From Pedobacter petrophilus (GTDB lineage Bacteria > Bacteroidota > Bacteroidia > Sphingobacteriales > Sphingobacteriaceae), in NCBI RefSeq assembly GCF_009674725.1, contig NZ_WKKH01000008.1:1-64000 (forward strand): 64,000 nucleotides of DNA, read 5' to 3'. The notes beneath the pieces were generated by a model, which saw only the letters and a program-made list of their open reading frames with translations, had not been told where the DNA came from and did not search any database. Both the position numbers and the translations under genes were made by a program. Each line of letters begins with the position of its first letter. Position 1 is the stretch's first letter. Shown here piece by piece: positions 9,191 to 16,322 of the stretch.

Positions 9191-9961
9191 ATGAGATCGA
9201 TTTGGAAAGGTTCTATTGGGTTCGGTTTGGTGAATATTCCTGTGAAACTCTTCTCTGGTGTGCAAACAACGCACCTGGATTTGGATATGCTGGATGAACG
9301 CGATCATGAAAAAATCCGCTATCAGCGGGTGAATGATAAAACCCATAAAGAAGTTCCTTTTGATAAAATTGTTAAAGGGTATTTTTTGAAAGATAGGTAT
9401 ATTATTCTGGATAAGCACGATTTCGAAGAGGCATCGCCAGAGAAAACTAAAATCATTGAACTGGAGAATTTTGTCGATATCAAAGAGATCAATCCCATTT
9501 ATTACGAAACATCTTATTATACCGAACCAGAGAAACAGGGAAAAAAAGCATATGCCTTGTTATTGAAGGCGCTTCAAAAATCTGGTAAAGCCGGAGTTGG
9601 GCGTTTTGTATTGCGCAATACGGAAAATCTATGCGTAATCCATCCAATGGAAAATGTGATCGTGATTACGAAGATCAGGTTTGAACAAGAAATCAGAAGT
9701 CTGGATGAAGTGAATAAGGCCGACGATATTACCATTACTAAAAAGGAAATGGATGTAGGTTTAGCACTGATTAAGCAATATAGTTCTAAATTTGATCTGA
9801 GTTCATTTAAAGATGATTACAGTAACGAACTGTTGAAAATTATTAAAGCTAAAGCAAAAGGAAAACGCGCCACTGTTAAAAAGATGAAACCACAGAAAGC
9901 CACCAGCGATGATCTATATGATCAGTTGATGCAAAGTTTAGGTTCGAAAAAAGGTGCTTAA
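9191..9961 (+). CDS. ku: Ku protein, DNA end-binding
   Basis: This is the bacterial Ku homodimer subunit for non-homologous end joining. The start RSIWKGSIGFGLVNIPVKLF is diagnostic, and YETSYYTEPEKQGKKAYALL and GKAGVGRFVLRNTENL match the Ku core. The total length of 256 residues and a Lys-rich C-terminal tail are normal for the family. Ku threads onto double-strand ends and recruits the multifunctional ligase LigD. No ligD is present in this window, so it must lie elsewhere or be missing. It has its own upstream region and ends at a strong bidirectional terminator. Confidence 0.95.
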   Translation: MRSIWKGSIGFGLVNIPVKLFSGVQTTHLDLDMLDERDHEKIRYQRVNDKTHKEVPFDKIVKGYFLKDRYIILDKHDFEEASPEKTKIIELENFVDIKEINPIYYETSYYTEPEKQGKKAYALLLKALQKSGKAGVGRFVLRNTENLCVIHPMENVIVITKIRFEQEIRSLDEVNKADDITITKKEMDVGLALIKQYSSKFDLSSFKDDYSNELLKIIKAKAKGKRATVKKMKPQKATSDDLYDQLMQSLGSKKGA

Positions 9962-9999
9962 ATAAACAATCTAATAAACTGTATTCCCAATTAAAAAAG

Positions 10000-10032
10000 A
10001 GTATATGGGGAGGTTAGCCCTCCCCATATACT
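10000..10032. terminator. Bidirectional terminator after ku
   Basis: A perfect 14-bp stem (AGTATATGGGGAGG and its complement) closes a 5-base loop. An A-rich tract precedes it, which becomes the U tract for the leftward esterase gene. Confidence 0.85.
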
Positions 10033-10040
10033 AATCATTT

Positions 10041-11159
10041 CTATTTAAAAGCAGCTTTGAGTTGATCTGCAGCATAAGCCTGCGCTGCTTTTGCTTCCGG
10101 AACTACAGCGGCCATTCCGAAAAACTCATGCGTAACGCCTTCATAATTTCTGCTGTTTACTTTAACGCCTGCATCAGCTAATTTATTTGCCAACATGGTA
10201 CCGTCATCATGCAAAGGATCAATCTCTGCGGTAATAATTGTAGTAGGTGGTAAACCTTTTAATTTTGCATTAACCAAAGAAATTTTTGGATTTTGGCCTT
10301 CAATCATGGTGGTTAGGTATTGTTCGGTAAACCAGGTCATCATGGCCTTGTTTAAAGGTTTAGCATTTTCATACATTTTATATGATTCCGTATTCATGTT
10401 CGCCTGCGCAATCGGGTAAACAAGAACCTGGTGTACAGGAACCATGATGTTTTTGTCTCTTGCGGCGATGGAAACGTTTGCAGCCAGATTTCCTCCGGCA
10501 CTTTCTCCAACCACTGCAATTTTTGCGGGATCGCCTTTTAAACTAACCGCATTTTTTACAACCCATTCGTATGCTGTAAAGGCATCATTATGTGCGGTTG
10601 GGAATTTATTTTCAGGTGCCAGGCGATAAGCAACAGAAACGACTACAGCATTTACCTGTTCGGCTAACGCCTGTGCAGATGCATTGTAAACATCCAGATT
10701 GGCAATTACAAAACCGCCGCCATGATAGTAAACAATTACCGGATAAGGGCCGTTACCACCTTTCGGGGTATAAATTCGCAAGTGCACTTTGCCACCGGTA
10801 ACCTCAATATCTTTTCCACTGGTATCTACTTTGGGCGTAGGAATTGTAATCTTATTGGCTTCAACCAAAGCCATTACGGCATCCGTTGGAATATGGTTTT
10901 TTCGTGCATCTGCTGCGCTTAACGTTTCAATGGGCTTATCTCCATAACTCACAAGCTTTTCGATCACTGACTGCATCTCCGGTTTGATGCTTTGGCCCCA
11001 TTCTGGCGGCGGACCTGCTGGTTTTAGTGAGGCATTCGCAGAAGAATCAGATGGTATGGAATCTGTTGCGTTCGTGGTCTTTTTATCGCTCGTGCAGGCT
11101 GACACGGAAATAGCTAAGACAAGCGCCGCTATGGGTAGCCTTAATAGATTGCTTTTCAT
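10041..11159 (-). CDS. Lipoprotein esterase of the HSL/acetyl-esterase family
   Basis: This is a predicted lipid-anchored alpha/beta hydrolase. The signal peptide ends in a lipobox, VSAC, with Cys22 as the acylation site. A Ser/Asn/Pro linker (about 23-50) follows. The enzyme domain has HGGGF (oxyanion hole), GESAGG (nucleophile Ser), DPLHDDG (acid) and VTHEFFG (His), the hormone-sensitive-lipase family arrangement. Substrates are probably short-chain acyl esters in the periplasm. It appears monocistronic: downstream it meets the shared terminator after ku, and upstream is a long region with decayed sequence. Confidence 0.9.
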   Translation of the reverse strand: MKSNLLRLPIAALVLAISVSACTSDKKTTNATDSIPSDSSANASLKPAGPPPEWGQSIKPEMQSVIEKLVSYGDKPIETLSAADARKNHIPTDAVMALVEANKITIPTPKVDTSGKDIEVTGGKVHLRIYTPKGGNGPYPVIVYYHGGGFVIANLDVYNASAQALAEQVNAVVVSVAYRLAPENKFPTAHNDAFTAYEWVVKNAVSLKGDPAKIAVVGESAGGNLAANVSIAARDKNIMVPVHQVLVYPIAQANMNTESYKMYENAKPLNKAMMTWFTEQYLTTMIEGQNPKISLVNAKLKGLPPTTIITAEIDPLHDDGTMLANKLADAGVKVNSRNYEGVTHEFFGMAAVVPEAKAAQAYAADQLKAAFK

Positions 11160-11305
11160 ATAGTTTATTTTTTGGATTTATAAATATTGTTTCTATAACG
11201 TTAACCAGCAAGATAGAGTTTTAAATGTTTCACAACTTTTTAGAATTTGGATGCTGTCCAAACATCTTATGCATTTATCGTGTTCTAAATAAAAAGACGA
11301 AACAC
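11160..11305. other. Intergenic, esterase upstream region
   Basis: AT-rich spacer. I see no clear coding frame, RNA gene or strong promoter match. The stretch 11160-11908 as a whole holds only the decayed SpoIIAA-like gene, the small Lys/Ala-rich gene, a hairpin and a short orphan frame, each listed separately. Confidence 0.4.
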
Positions 11306-11512
11306 ACGTTAGTTGAAATTCAGGTTTGCCTGACCATATTTTTGGCGTGAGGGACACAGGTGAAGTAACTAATGCAGATTTGAAAGATGCATTGCTTCCT
11401 GGGTTAGCCCGCACAGGCGATCTTTCTTTACTTTTTAACACCCGGCAGCTCAAAAGGCTTTAAGCCGAATGAAATAGAAGAAGCAAAAGAATGGCTTGCA
11501 GCAGAAGCATAA
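11306..11512 (+). pseudogene. Decayed SpoIIAA-like (STAS/SEC14-type) gene
   Basis: Three short frames together recall one SpoIIAA-like protein of about 120 residues. Codons 11306-11323 give TLVEIQ. After a frame change, 11317-11460 gives GLPDHIFGVRDTGEVTNADL and then KDALLPGLARTGDLSLLFNT. After another change, 11440-11512 gives PGSSKGFKPNEIEEAKEWL and a stop. The first and last parts match the beginning and end of the family pattern (GEVT-D-L-P-A and the final EAK-WL), while about 50 central residues are missing. The simplest reading is an internal deletion near 11440 plus a frameshift near 11323. This rests on remembered family patterns, so it needs a profile search. Confidence 0.5.
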
Positions 11513-11531
11513 AAATATAAATTAAAATATT

Positions 11532-11675
11532 ATGAAAGATTCAAAAACAACACCAGCAGAAAAAAGTAAAGCAACCGCACCAAAAGATGAAAAAGCCAAA
11601 GGCGCAGCGGAAAAAGTGACTTCAGCAAAAGATGCAAAGAAGGTAGAGGTAACTAAAGATGCCAAGAAAAAGTAG
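11532..11675 (+). CDS. Small Lys/Ala-rich protein, 47 residues
   Basis: An ATG at 11532 opens 47 codons ending in TAG. The product begins MKDSKTTPAEKSKATAPKDE and ends TKDAKKK. It is almost entirely Lys, Ala, Asp/Glu, Thr and Ser, with repeated AKDAKK-like units and no aromatic residue. This composition resembles histone-H1-type tails or disordered stress proteins. No known domain can be named. It directly follows the decayed SpoIIAA-like gene. The low complexity makes chance coding possible, but the uninterrupted frame and codon use look genuine. Confidence 0.5.
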   Translation: MKDSKTTPAEKSKATAPKDEKAKGAAEKVTSAKDAKKVEVTKDAKKK

Positions 11676-11715
11676 CCGTCAATTGCTATTTACTCAAAGC
11701 CCCCGTTTTGACAGG

Positions 11716-11736
11716 TCTTAATTTTATAAATTAAGA
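11716..11736. other. AT-rich perfect hairpin
   Basis: TCTTAATTT-TAT-AAATTAAGA forms a 9-bp stem about 40 bases after the small Lys/Ala-rich gene. It could end that transcript, although no U tract follows. Confidence 0.35.
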
Positions 11737-11748
11737 GGACCGGATTAA

Positions 11749-11892
11749 AAACTTATTTTGTTTGAAATTGGAGGTTTACGTGCGGTTGATGAGAGATTTA
11801 ACGCCTGGGGAAATAAATATTCATTTACCAGCCGAAAGAACACTATTCACTCGACAATCGTAAACCTGGAAGGAGTAAGGTATAATCCATAA
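11749..11892 (+). other. Orphan open frame, possible gene remnant
   Basis: A frame of 47 codons without an ATG reads FEIGGLRAVDERFNAWGNKY and then SFTSRKNTIHSTIVNLEGVR before a stop. The amino-acid mix looks protein-like, but I cannot assign a family. It may be the end of another decayed gene in this degenerate patch, or non-coding sequence. A TTG at 11758 is the only start-like codon. Confidence 0.25.
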
Positions 11893-11908
11893 AATTGTAA
11901 ATTGGCAA

Positions 11909-12277
11909 CTAATCTTTCAGTAAAGCATAAATTTTGTCCATTAATTCATCAATGTTGAATGGTTTGGCCATGAAGTCATCTGCAGAAACACCATCTAACG
12001 CGTAGTTATTTGCATGGTAACGGGCAGAGATCATCAGCACCGGAATGTCTTTGGTCGAGGCGGTTTCCTTTAACTCTTTTAATAAGAGGCGCCCATCTAT
12101 ATCAGGGAGCATAATGTCCATTATAACAACGTCAGGGCTAAATTCCTGTACATGATTAAGAAAATTATTGCCATTATGTAAGCCAGCTACATTAAAAGCT
12201 TCGCTTTCTAAAATAAGAGTGATAACATCTAAAATTGCATGGTTATCTTCTACAACCAAAATATTTTTCTTTGCCAA
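11909..12277 (-). CDS. Single-domain response regulator
   Basis: This is a stand-alone receiver (REC) domain of about 122 residues without an output domain. Acidic pocket E10-D11, phosphoacceptor D54 in VVIMDIMLPD, S84 in LMISARYH and K105 in AKPF are all present. I place the start at a TTG (12277, MAKKNILVVEDN) because the receiver fold begins there; an ATG at 12358 would add a hydrophobic 27-residue extension with no family match. It is divergent from the phytochrome kinase gene and could be one of its targets, acting by protein contact. No DNA-binding part is visible. Confidence 0.85.
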   Translation of the reverse strand: MAKKNILVVEDNHAILDVITLILESEAFNVAGLHNGNNFLNHVQEFSPDVVIMDIMLPDIDGRLLLKELKETASTKDIPVLMISARYHANNYALDGVSADDFMAKPFNIDELMDKIYALLKD

Positions 12278-12398
12278 GATTTGAAAGGGTATTTTAAATT
12301 CAAACAAATATAAAATAAAAAACAATTCTGATAACGGAATTCCATAACTTGTAGTCATCCTAAAGCGGGTTATCCATAGATTAATTCGAAAAATATAA

Positions 12399-12406
12399 TA
12401 TTTTTG
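12399..12406 (+). promoter_or_regulatory. Putative -7 box upstream of the phytochrome gene
   Basis: TATTTTTG fits the Bacteroidota TAnnTTTG element and leaves a leader of about 16 bases before the ATG. I see no good -33 TTTG partner. Confidence 0.35.
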
Positions 12407-12422
12407 TAGTGCTAAATTTCAT

Positions 12423-14636
12423 ATGACAACATTTTCTGTAGACCTTACAAATTGTGATAGAGAACCCATCCACATTCCAGGCAAAGTTCAATCACACGGT
12501 TTTTTAATTGCTGTTGATAAAATTGATTTCTTGATTGCTTACATTAGTGAAAACACCAATCTTTTTGTAAAAACATCTGCAGGCAATTTGCTTGGAAAGC
12601 CATTGTCAACAATTAATGCCTTCCTTGATCAGCTTGCTCCTGAATTTAATATTGAAGATTTGCTGCGACTGGGTATAATCCGGAAAAGTTTTGATGCCAT
12701 AAGTCCGCATCCAGTTATCATCAATAAAAATCAATATTACATTACCATTGCTGATTCTGGAAATAATTTTTTGCTGGAGTTTGAACCTGCCACCTTACAA
12801 TATGATCTACAAAGTGTGATTGGAAGGTCGGCCTCCGGGATGCTACAAGGGAAAAGCGTAAGCTCACTGCTTAAAGGCGCCGCTGTAGAAGTAAAGAAAC
12901 TCATTGATTATGATCGCGTAATGATCTATAAGTTTTTGGATGAGGGGCATGGTGAAGTTGTAGCGGAGCAGATGAATGAAGACTTAGAACCTTTTTTTGG
13001 CCTTCATTATCCTGCATCAGACATTCCCAAACAGGCACGTGAGTTATACAAGCTGAATCTAACCCGGTTGATTGCTGATGTAAATAAAGAAGATTCTCCC
13101 ATTATTACTTTTCTGGAAAATAAACCCCTCGATCTAACCAATTCTGGTTTACGGGCGGTTTCGCCGATTCATATTCAGTACCTCAAAAACATGGGCGTAT
13201 GCTCTAGTTTTAGTATTTCATTAATTTCCCATGGTGAGTTATGGGGATTAATTGCCTGCCATAATTATAGTCCGAAATTTATCGATTACAAAGCCAGGGA
13301 AGGTGCAAAATTAATCGGACAGATTTTATCATCAGCACTCGAATACCGGCAGGATGCAGAAGATTCTGAGATGGTAGATCAATTTAAAGATATAGCTACT
13401 GCACTTACAGAACAACTTAACCGGGATAAATACCTGATTGAAGCCATTACGGGACATAAAAAAACTATTTTAGACGTTACCAAAGCTACCGGGGCAGCCA
13501 TTTTATTCGAAAATAATTTAAAAACAATTGGTACTGTTCCAGCTGATGAAGATATCCTGGAGTTGGCAGAATGGTTAAAACAGACTAATGATGAGTCTGT
13601 TTATTATACCCATCGGCTTTCAGAAATACACTCACCAGCCAGAAAATATAAGCGCATTGCATCTGGTATTTTAGTTTGCACCATCAGCAAAGAACTCGGC
13701 GAAATGATTATCTGGTTTAAGCCAGAGCTTATCTCAACAGTAACCTGGGCGGGCAATCCAGATAAGCCAGCTACTCCGGAGGAGAACGGGTTGCTGAGTT
13801 TATCGCCTAGAAAATCTTTCGAGGCCTGGTCTGAGGAAGTGAATAATACTTCAGAAAAATGGCTTCCGGAAGAAATTGCTTCAGTGCTAAGGATTCGCGA
13901 AATCATCATTACTGATGTAAACAAAAAAGCAAATGAAATCAGGCAGCTGAATGAAAAACTTCAATCTGCCTATGAAGAATTAGACACTTTTAGTTATACC
14001 ATTTCTCATGATTTAAGGACCCCGTTAACCTCGGTGAAGACTTATGCAGAATTGCTGCTTAGGAACAAAAGCCTTGATGATAGTGCCAGGAAAATGCTCG
14101 GCCGCATTTTAACAGGTGCAGATAAGATGAATTTCCTGATTAAAGAAATTTTAAATCTCGCCAGAGTCGGTCGTTCGGAAATCACTTTTGAAACGGTAAA
14201 CATGCAGTTGCTTCTGAATGAGGTTGCTACGGAAGTTTGGTCGGCTTTTAAAGCAGACAAAGCCGAACTGATTTTAGGGCAAATGCCAGATATAAATGGT
14301 GATAAAACGATGATTGCCCAGGTGTTTACAAATCTGGTTTCCAATGCGGTAAAATACTCCTCAACGGTTGAAAAACCAACGATCGAAATTTCATCTTATA
14401 TAGATGGCAAGGAAATTGTTTATACCGTAAAGGATAATGGTATGGGAATTGATAACCGTTATTACGACAGGGTTTTTGAGCTTTTTAAACGCATGGACAA
14501 TGTTAAGGAGATTGAGGGAACTGGGGTAGGATTGGCAATAGTAAAAAGAGTAGTGGAGCGATACAACGGACGCGTATGGTTCGAAAGTAAATTAAATGTA
14601 GGCTCTACTTTTTACGTCGCCTTTAAAAATATATAA
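12423..14636 (+). CDS. bphP: Bacteriophytochrome sensor histidine kinase
   Basis: This red/far-red photoreceptor kinase has 737 residues in the order PAS-GAF-PHY-HisKA-HATPase. The N-terminal TNCDREPIHIPGKVQSHGFL carries Cys11, the expected biliverdin attachment site. The GAF domain has PASDIP (197-202), SPIHIQYL with His250/Tyr253, and WGLIACHN (His280, where CHH is more usual). The PHY tongue has SPRKSFEAW (461-469). Then come SHDLRTPLTS (His529), NLVSNAVKYS, DNGMGI, FELFKRM and GTGVGLAIVK. It is cytosolic, without membrane segments. The next gene, two bases after its stop, is an Rcp-type response regulator, and a haem oxygenase follows, so the locus encodes sensor, partner and chromophore synthesis. 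Confidence 0.95.
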   Translation: MTTFSVDLTNCDREPIHIPGKVQSHGFLIAVDKIDFLIAYISENTNLFVKTSAGNLLGKPLSTINAFLDQLAPEFNIEDLLRLGIIRKSFDAISPHPVIINKNQYYITIADSGNNFLLEFEPATLQYDLQSVIGRSASGMLQGKSVSSLLKGAAVEVKKLIDYDRVMIYKFLDEGHGEVVAEQMNEDLEPFFGLHYPASDIPKQARELYKLNLTRLIADVNKEDSPIITFLENKPLDLTNSGLRAVSPIHIQYLKNMGVCSSFSISLISHGELWGLIACHNYSPKFIDYKAREGAKLIGQILSSALEYRQDAEDSEMVDQFKDIATALTEQLNRDKYLIEAITGHKKTILDVTKATGAAILFENNLKTIGTVPADEDILELAEWLKQTNDESVYYTHRLSEIHSPARKYKRIASGILVCTISKELGEMIIWFKPELISTVTWAGNPDKPATPEENGLLSLSPRKSFEAWSEEVNNTSEKWLPEEIASVLRIREIIITDVNKKANEIRQLNEKLQSAYEELDTFSYTISHDLRTPLTSVKTYAELLLRNKSLDDSARKMLGRILTGADKMNFLIKEILNLARVGRSEITFETVNMQLLLNEVATEVWSAFKADKAELILGQMPDINGDKTMIAQVFTNLVSNAVKYSSTVEKPTIEISSYIDGKEIVYTVKDNGMGIDNRYYDRVFELFKRMDNVKEIEGTGVGLAIVKRVVERYNGRVWFESKLNVGSTFYVAFKNI

Positions 14637-14638
14637 TA

Positions 14639-15058
14639 ATGAAAACGCCGGATATATTTTACGTTGAAGACGATATAGACTATGCATTTTTTATGCAAAG
14701 CGCTGTACAAGAAGTGAAAGATACGTTGAATTTGACTATAGTGGAGGATGGTACCGAAGCGATGGTTAAACTGCAACAATTTGCAGAAAGCAAAACCAAG
14801 CCTAAATTAATTTTATTAGATTTGAATTTACCAGGTTTATCTGGTTTAGATTTACTGAAATTTATCAGAGACATTCCTTATTTGAAATCTATACCCGTAA
14901 TTTTATTTTCCACTTCGGATAATCCGGATGATGTTAAATCTTCAATAGAATTTGGTGCAAACGCCTATCTAACTAAACCAGATGGATATGATAACCTGGT
15001 TAAATGTGTGCATTCCGTACACGATTTCTGGTTTAATCAGCACCTTAGAATGAATTAA
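14639..15058 (+). CDS. Rcp-type response regulator of the phytochrome
   Basis: This receiver-only protein has 139 residues and the features of phytochrome partners (Rcp1/BphR type): acidic E10-D11-D12, phosphoacceptor D61 in LILLDLNLPGLSG, S91 in LFSTSDNPDD and K113 in YLTKPDGY, with a C-terminal aromatic helix DFWFNQHLRMN. It starts two bases after the bphP stop, so the two are surely co-transcribed and probably translationally coupled. It has no output domain; its onward target could be another kinase or a protein-protein interaction. A very strong hairpin follows it. Confidence 0.92.
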   Translation: MKTPDIFYVEDDIDYAFFMQSAVQEVKDTLNLTIVEDGTEAMVKLQQFAESKTKPKLILLDLNLPGLSGLDLLKFIRDIPYLKSIPVILFSTSDNPDDVKSSIEFGANAYLTKPDGYDNLVKCVHSVHDFWFNQHLRMN

Positions 15059-15070
15059 ATACTTATTATT

Positions 15071-15127
15071 GATTAAAAACAAAAGATTCAAATGGCTCAT
15101 TTGAATCTTTTGTTTTTAATCCTTTTT
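15071..15127 (+). terminator. Perfect 24-bp stem hairpin between the regulator and haem oxygenase
   Basis: The arm 15071-15094 pairs perfectly with 15098-15121 around a three-base loop, and a T-rich tract follows. It is an intrinsic terminator by shape, yet it lies inside the apparent bphP-rcp-bphO unit, only 25 bases before the next ATG. Confidence 0.85.
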
Positions 15128-15146
15128 TAAATTAGATAAATAAATA

Positions 15147-15731
15147 ATGATTGCCGGAATATTAAGAACAGAAACAGCAAAAAAACATGAAGCATTAGAA
15201 TCATTAATGTTTATTAATGAAATTATGAACAATTCTTTGAGCCTAACAAATTATAAAAAATTACTGACCATCAATTACATCATTCATCAAAAGCTGGAAA
15301 ATAAACTGGCTGATATGCTTAATAAAGATTTGGCCGATGAACTGGAAATAAATGGCCGTTTAAAACTCAATGCACTGGAAAAGGATCTGAATTATTGGCA
15401 AATTGATCGTTTAACCTTGCCATCGTTAAATTTCGATTTGTTTATTCCCCAAAAAAATACTGCTGAAATTATGGGTACACTTTATGTACTGGAAGGCGCA
15501 ACATTAGGCGGTAATGTGATTAAGAAGCATATTTTAGCTAATCCAAACTTTAAAGATCAGGAGAATGGATTAAATTATTACGGCGTTTATGGCCCGGAGT
15601 TGGGCGCAAAATGGAAAAGCTTCGTTACTATCCTGAATGACAGGGTGAAAGCGGAAAATTACCAGCGGTGCGTAGATAGCGCAAATCAAACGTTTGAAAA
15701 TCTGATTCAACTCTCCAAACAGATCAGTTAG
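15147..15731 (+). CDS. bphO: Biliverdin-producing haem oxygenase
   Basis: This bacterial haem oxygenase opens haem to biliverdin IX-alpha, CO and iron. Residues ILRTETAKKHEALE place the proximal haem ligand at His14, and MGTLYVLEGATLGGNVI is the distal-helix signature of the BphO group. The length of 194 residues is normal. Following a phytochrome and its regulator, its job is evidently chromophore supply. The reducing partner is not encoded here. A perfect hairpin with a T tract lies immediately upstream, so expression may depend on terminator read-through or on an unseen promoter. Haem could come from the uptake operon nearby. Confidence 0.9.
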   Translation: MIAGILRTETAKKHEALESLMFINEIMNNSLSLTNYKKLLTINYIIHQKLENKLADMLNKDLADELEINGRLKLNALEKDLNYWQIDRLTLPSLNFDLFIPQKNTAEIMGTLYVLEGATLGGNVIKKHILANPNFKDQENGLNYYGVYGPELGAKWKSFVTILNDRVKAENYQRCVDSANQTFENLIQLSKQIS

Positions 15732-15843
15732 CCTACACAGATTTTCTCACATGCGTTCTAAAAAATACTTCTATAATGCCGTAGGGGCATTTTTTGATTG
15801 TGAATATGTGCAAAACTTATTGCAAATTAATACTTGCTTTCTG

Positions 15844-15873
15844 TTGTTAATTCGTGGTAAATATGTATTATTG
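15844..15873 (+). promoter_or_regulatory. Putative promoter of the Hc1-like gene
   Basis: TTG at 15844 and TATTATTG at 15866 are 19 bases apart, close to the Bacteroidota TTTG-N19-TAnnTTTG pattern with one mismatch in the -7 box. Confidence 0.35.
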
Positions 15874-15912
15874 AAAAAATAAATTTTTTAAACCTTAAAA
15901 CATCAATTAGCG

Positions 15913-16092
15913 ATGGAAAAATTCTCAAAAGTTAAAGCTGCTGTTGCTGCTATTGAAGCAGATGTAGAAAAATTTTACAATGCTGGCAATGCAGCTGCTG
16001 GTACTCGTGTACGTAAAGCAATGCAAGATCTTAAAGTATTAGCACAAGAAATTCGTGCAGAAGTAACTGACAAGAAAAACTCTGAAAAATAA
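15913..16092 (+). CDS. Histone H1-like (Hc1 family) nucleoid protein
   Basis: This is a 59-residue basic helical protein that is easily missed because of its size. The sequence begins MEKFSKVKAAVAAIEADVEK and contains AAGTRVRKAMQDLKVLAQEI, the pattern of the short Hc1/histone-H1-like proteins found throughout Bacteroidota. Relatives bind DNA non-specifically and are abundant. Codon use (many gct, gca, cgt) is typical of high expression. It is monocistronic, with its own promoter-like region and a strong terminator. Confidence 0.88.
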   Translation: MEKFSKVKAAVAAIEADVEKFYNAGNAAAGTRVRKAMQDLKVLAQEIRAEVTDKKNSEK

Positions 16093-16113
16093 TATTTCCT
16101 GAGTATGAAACAG

Positions 16114-16139
16114 AAAGGCCCCGATTTCGGGGCCTTTTT
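16114..16139 (+). terminator. Terminator of the Hc1-like gene
   Basis: AAAGGCCCCG-attt-CGGGGCCTTT followed by T residues; a 10-bp GC-rich stem. Confidence 0.9.
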
Positions 16140-16245
16140 GCGTTAGCTGATATAAATTCAGCATAACGAATTCGGTAAGGAATTCCTGATTATGGAATCA
16201 TTCATCATTTTTTAAAATTTCTGTTTATCGCGATGTCTGCTTTAA

Positions 16246-16273
16246 AAAGATAAAGCTCCCCATCGCGGGGAGC
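16246..16273 (-). terminator. Terminator of the haem-uptake operon
   Basis: Read leftward, GCTCCCC-GCGAT-GGGGAGC is followed by TTTATCTTTTT. It lies about 50 bases beyond the stop of the last operon gene. Confidence 0.75.
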
Positions 16274-16322
16274 ATCTATCCAACTAACAAAACATATTTT
16301 TTAATTATTTATATTCTCCATA

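Noticed and set aside
11193..11453. Leftward 86-codon frame
   Set aside because: It runs antisense to the SpoIIAA-like remnant, and its sequence shows no domain pattern.
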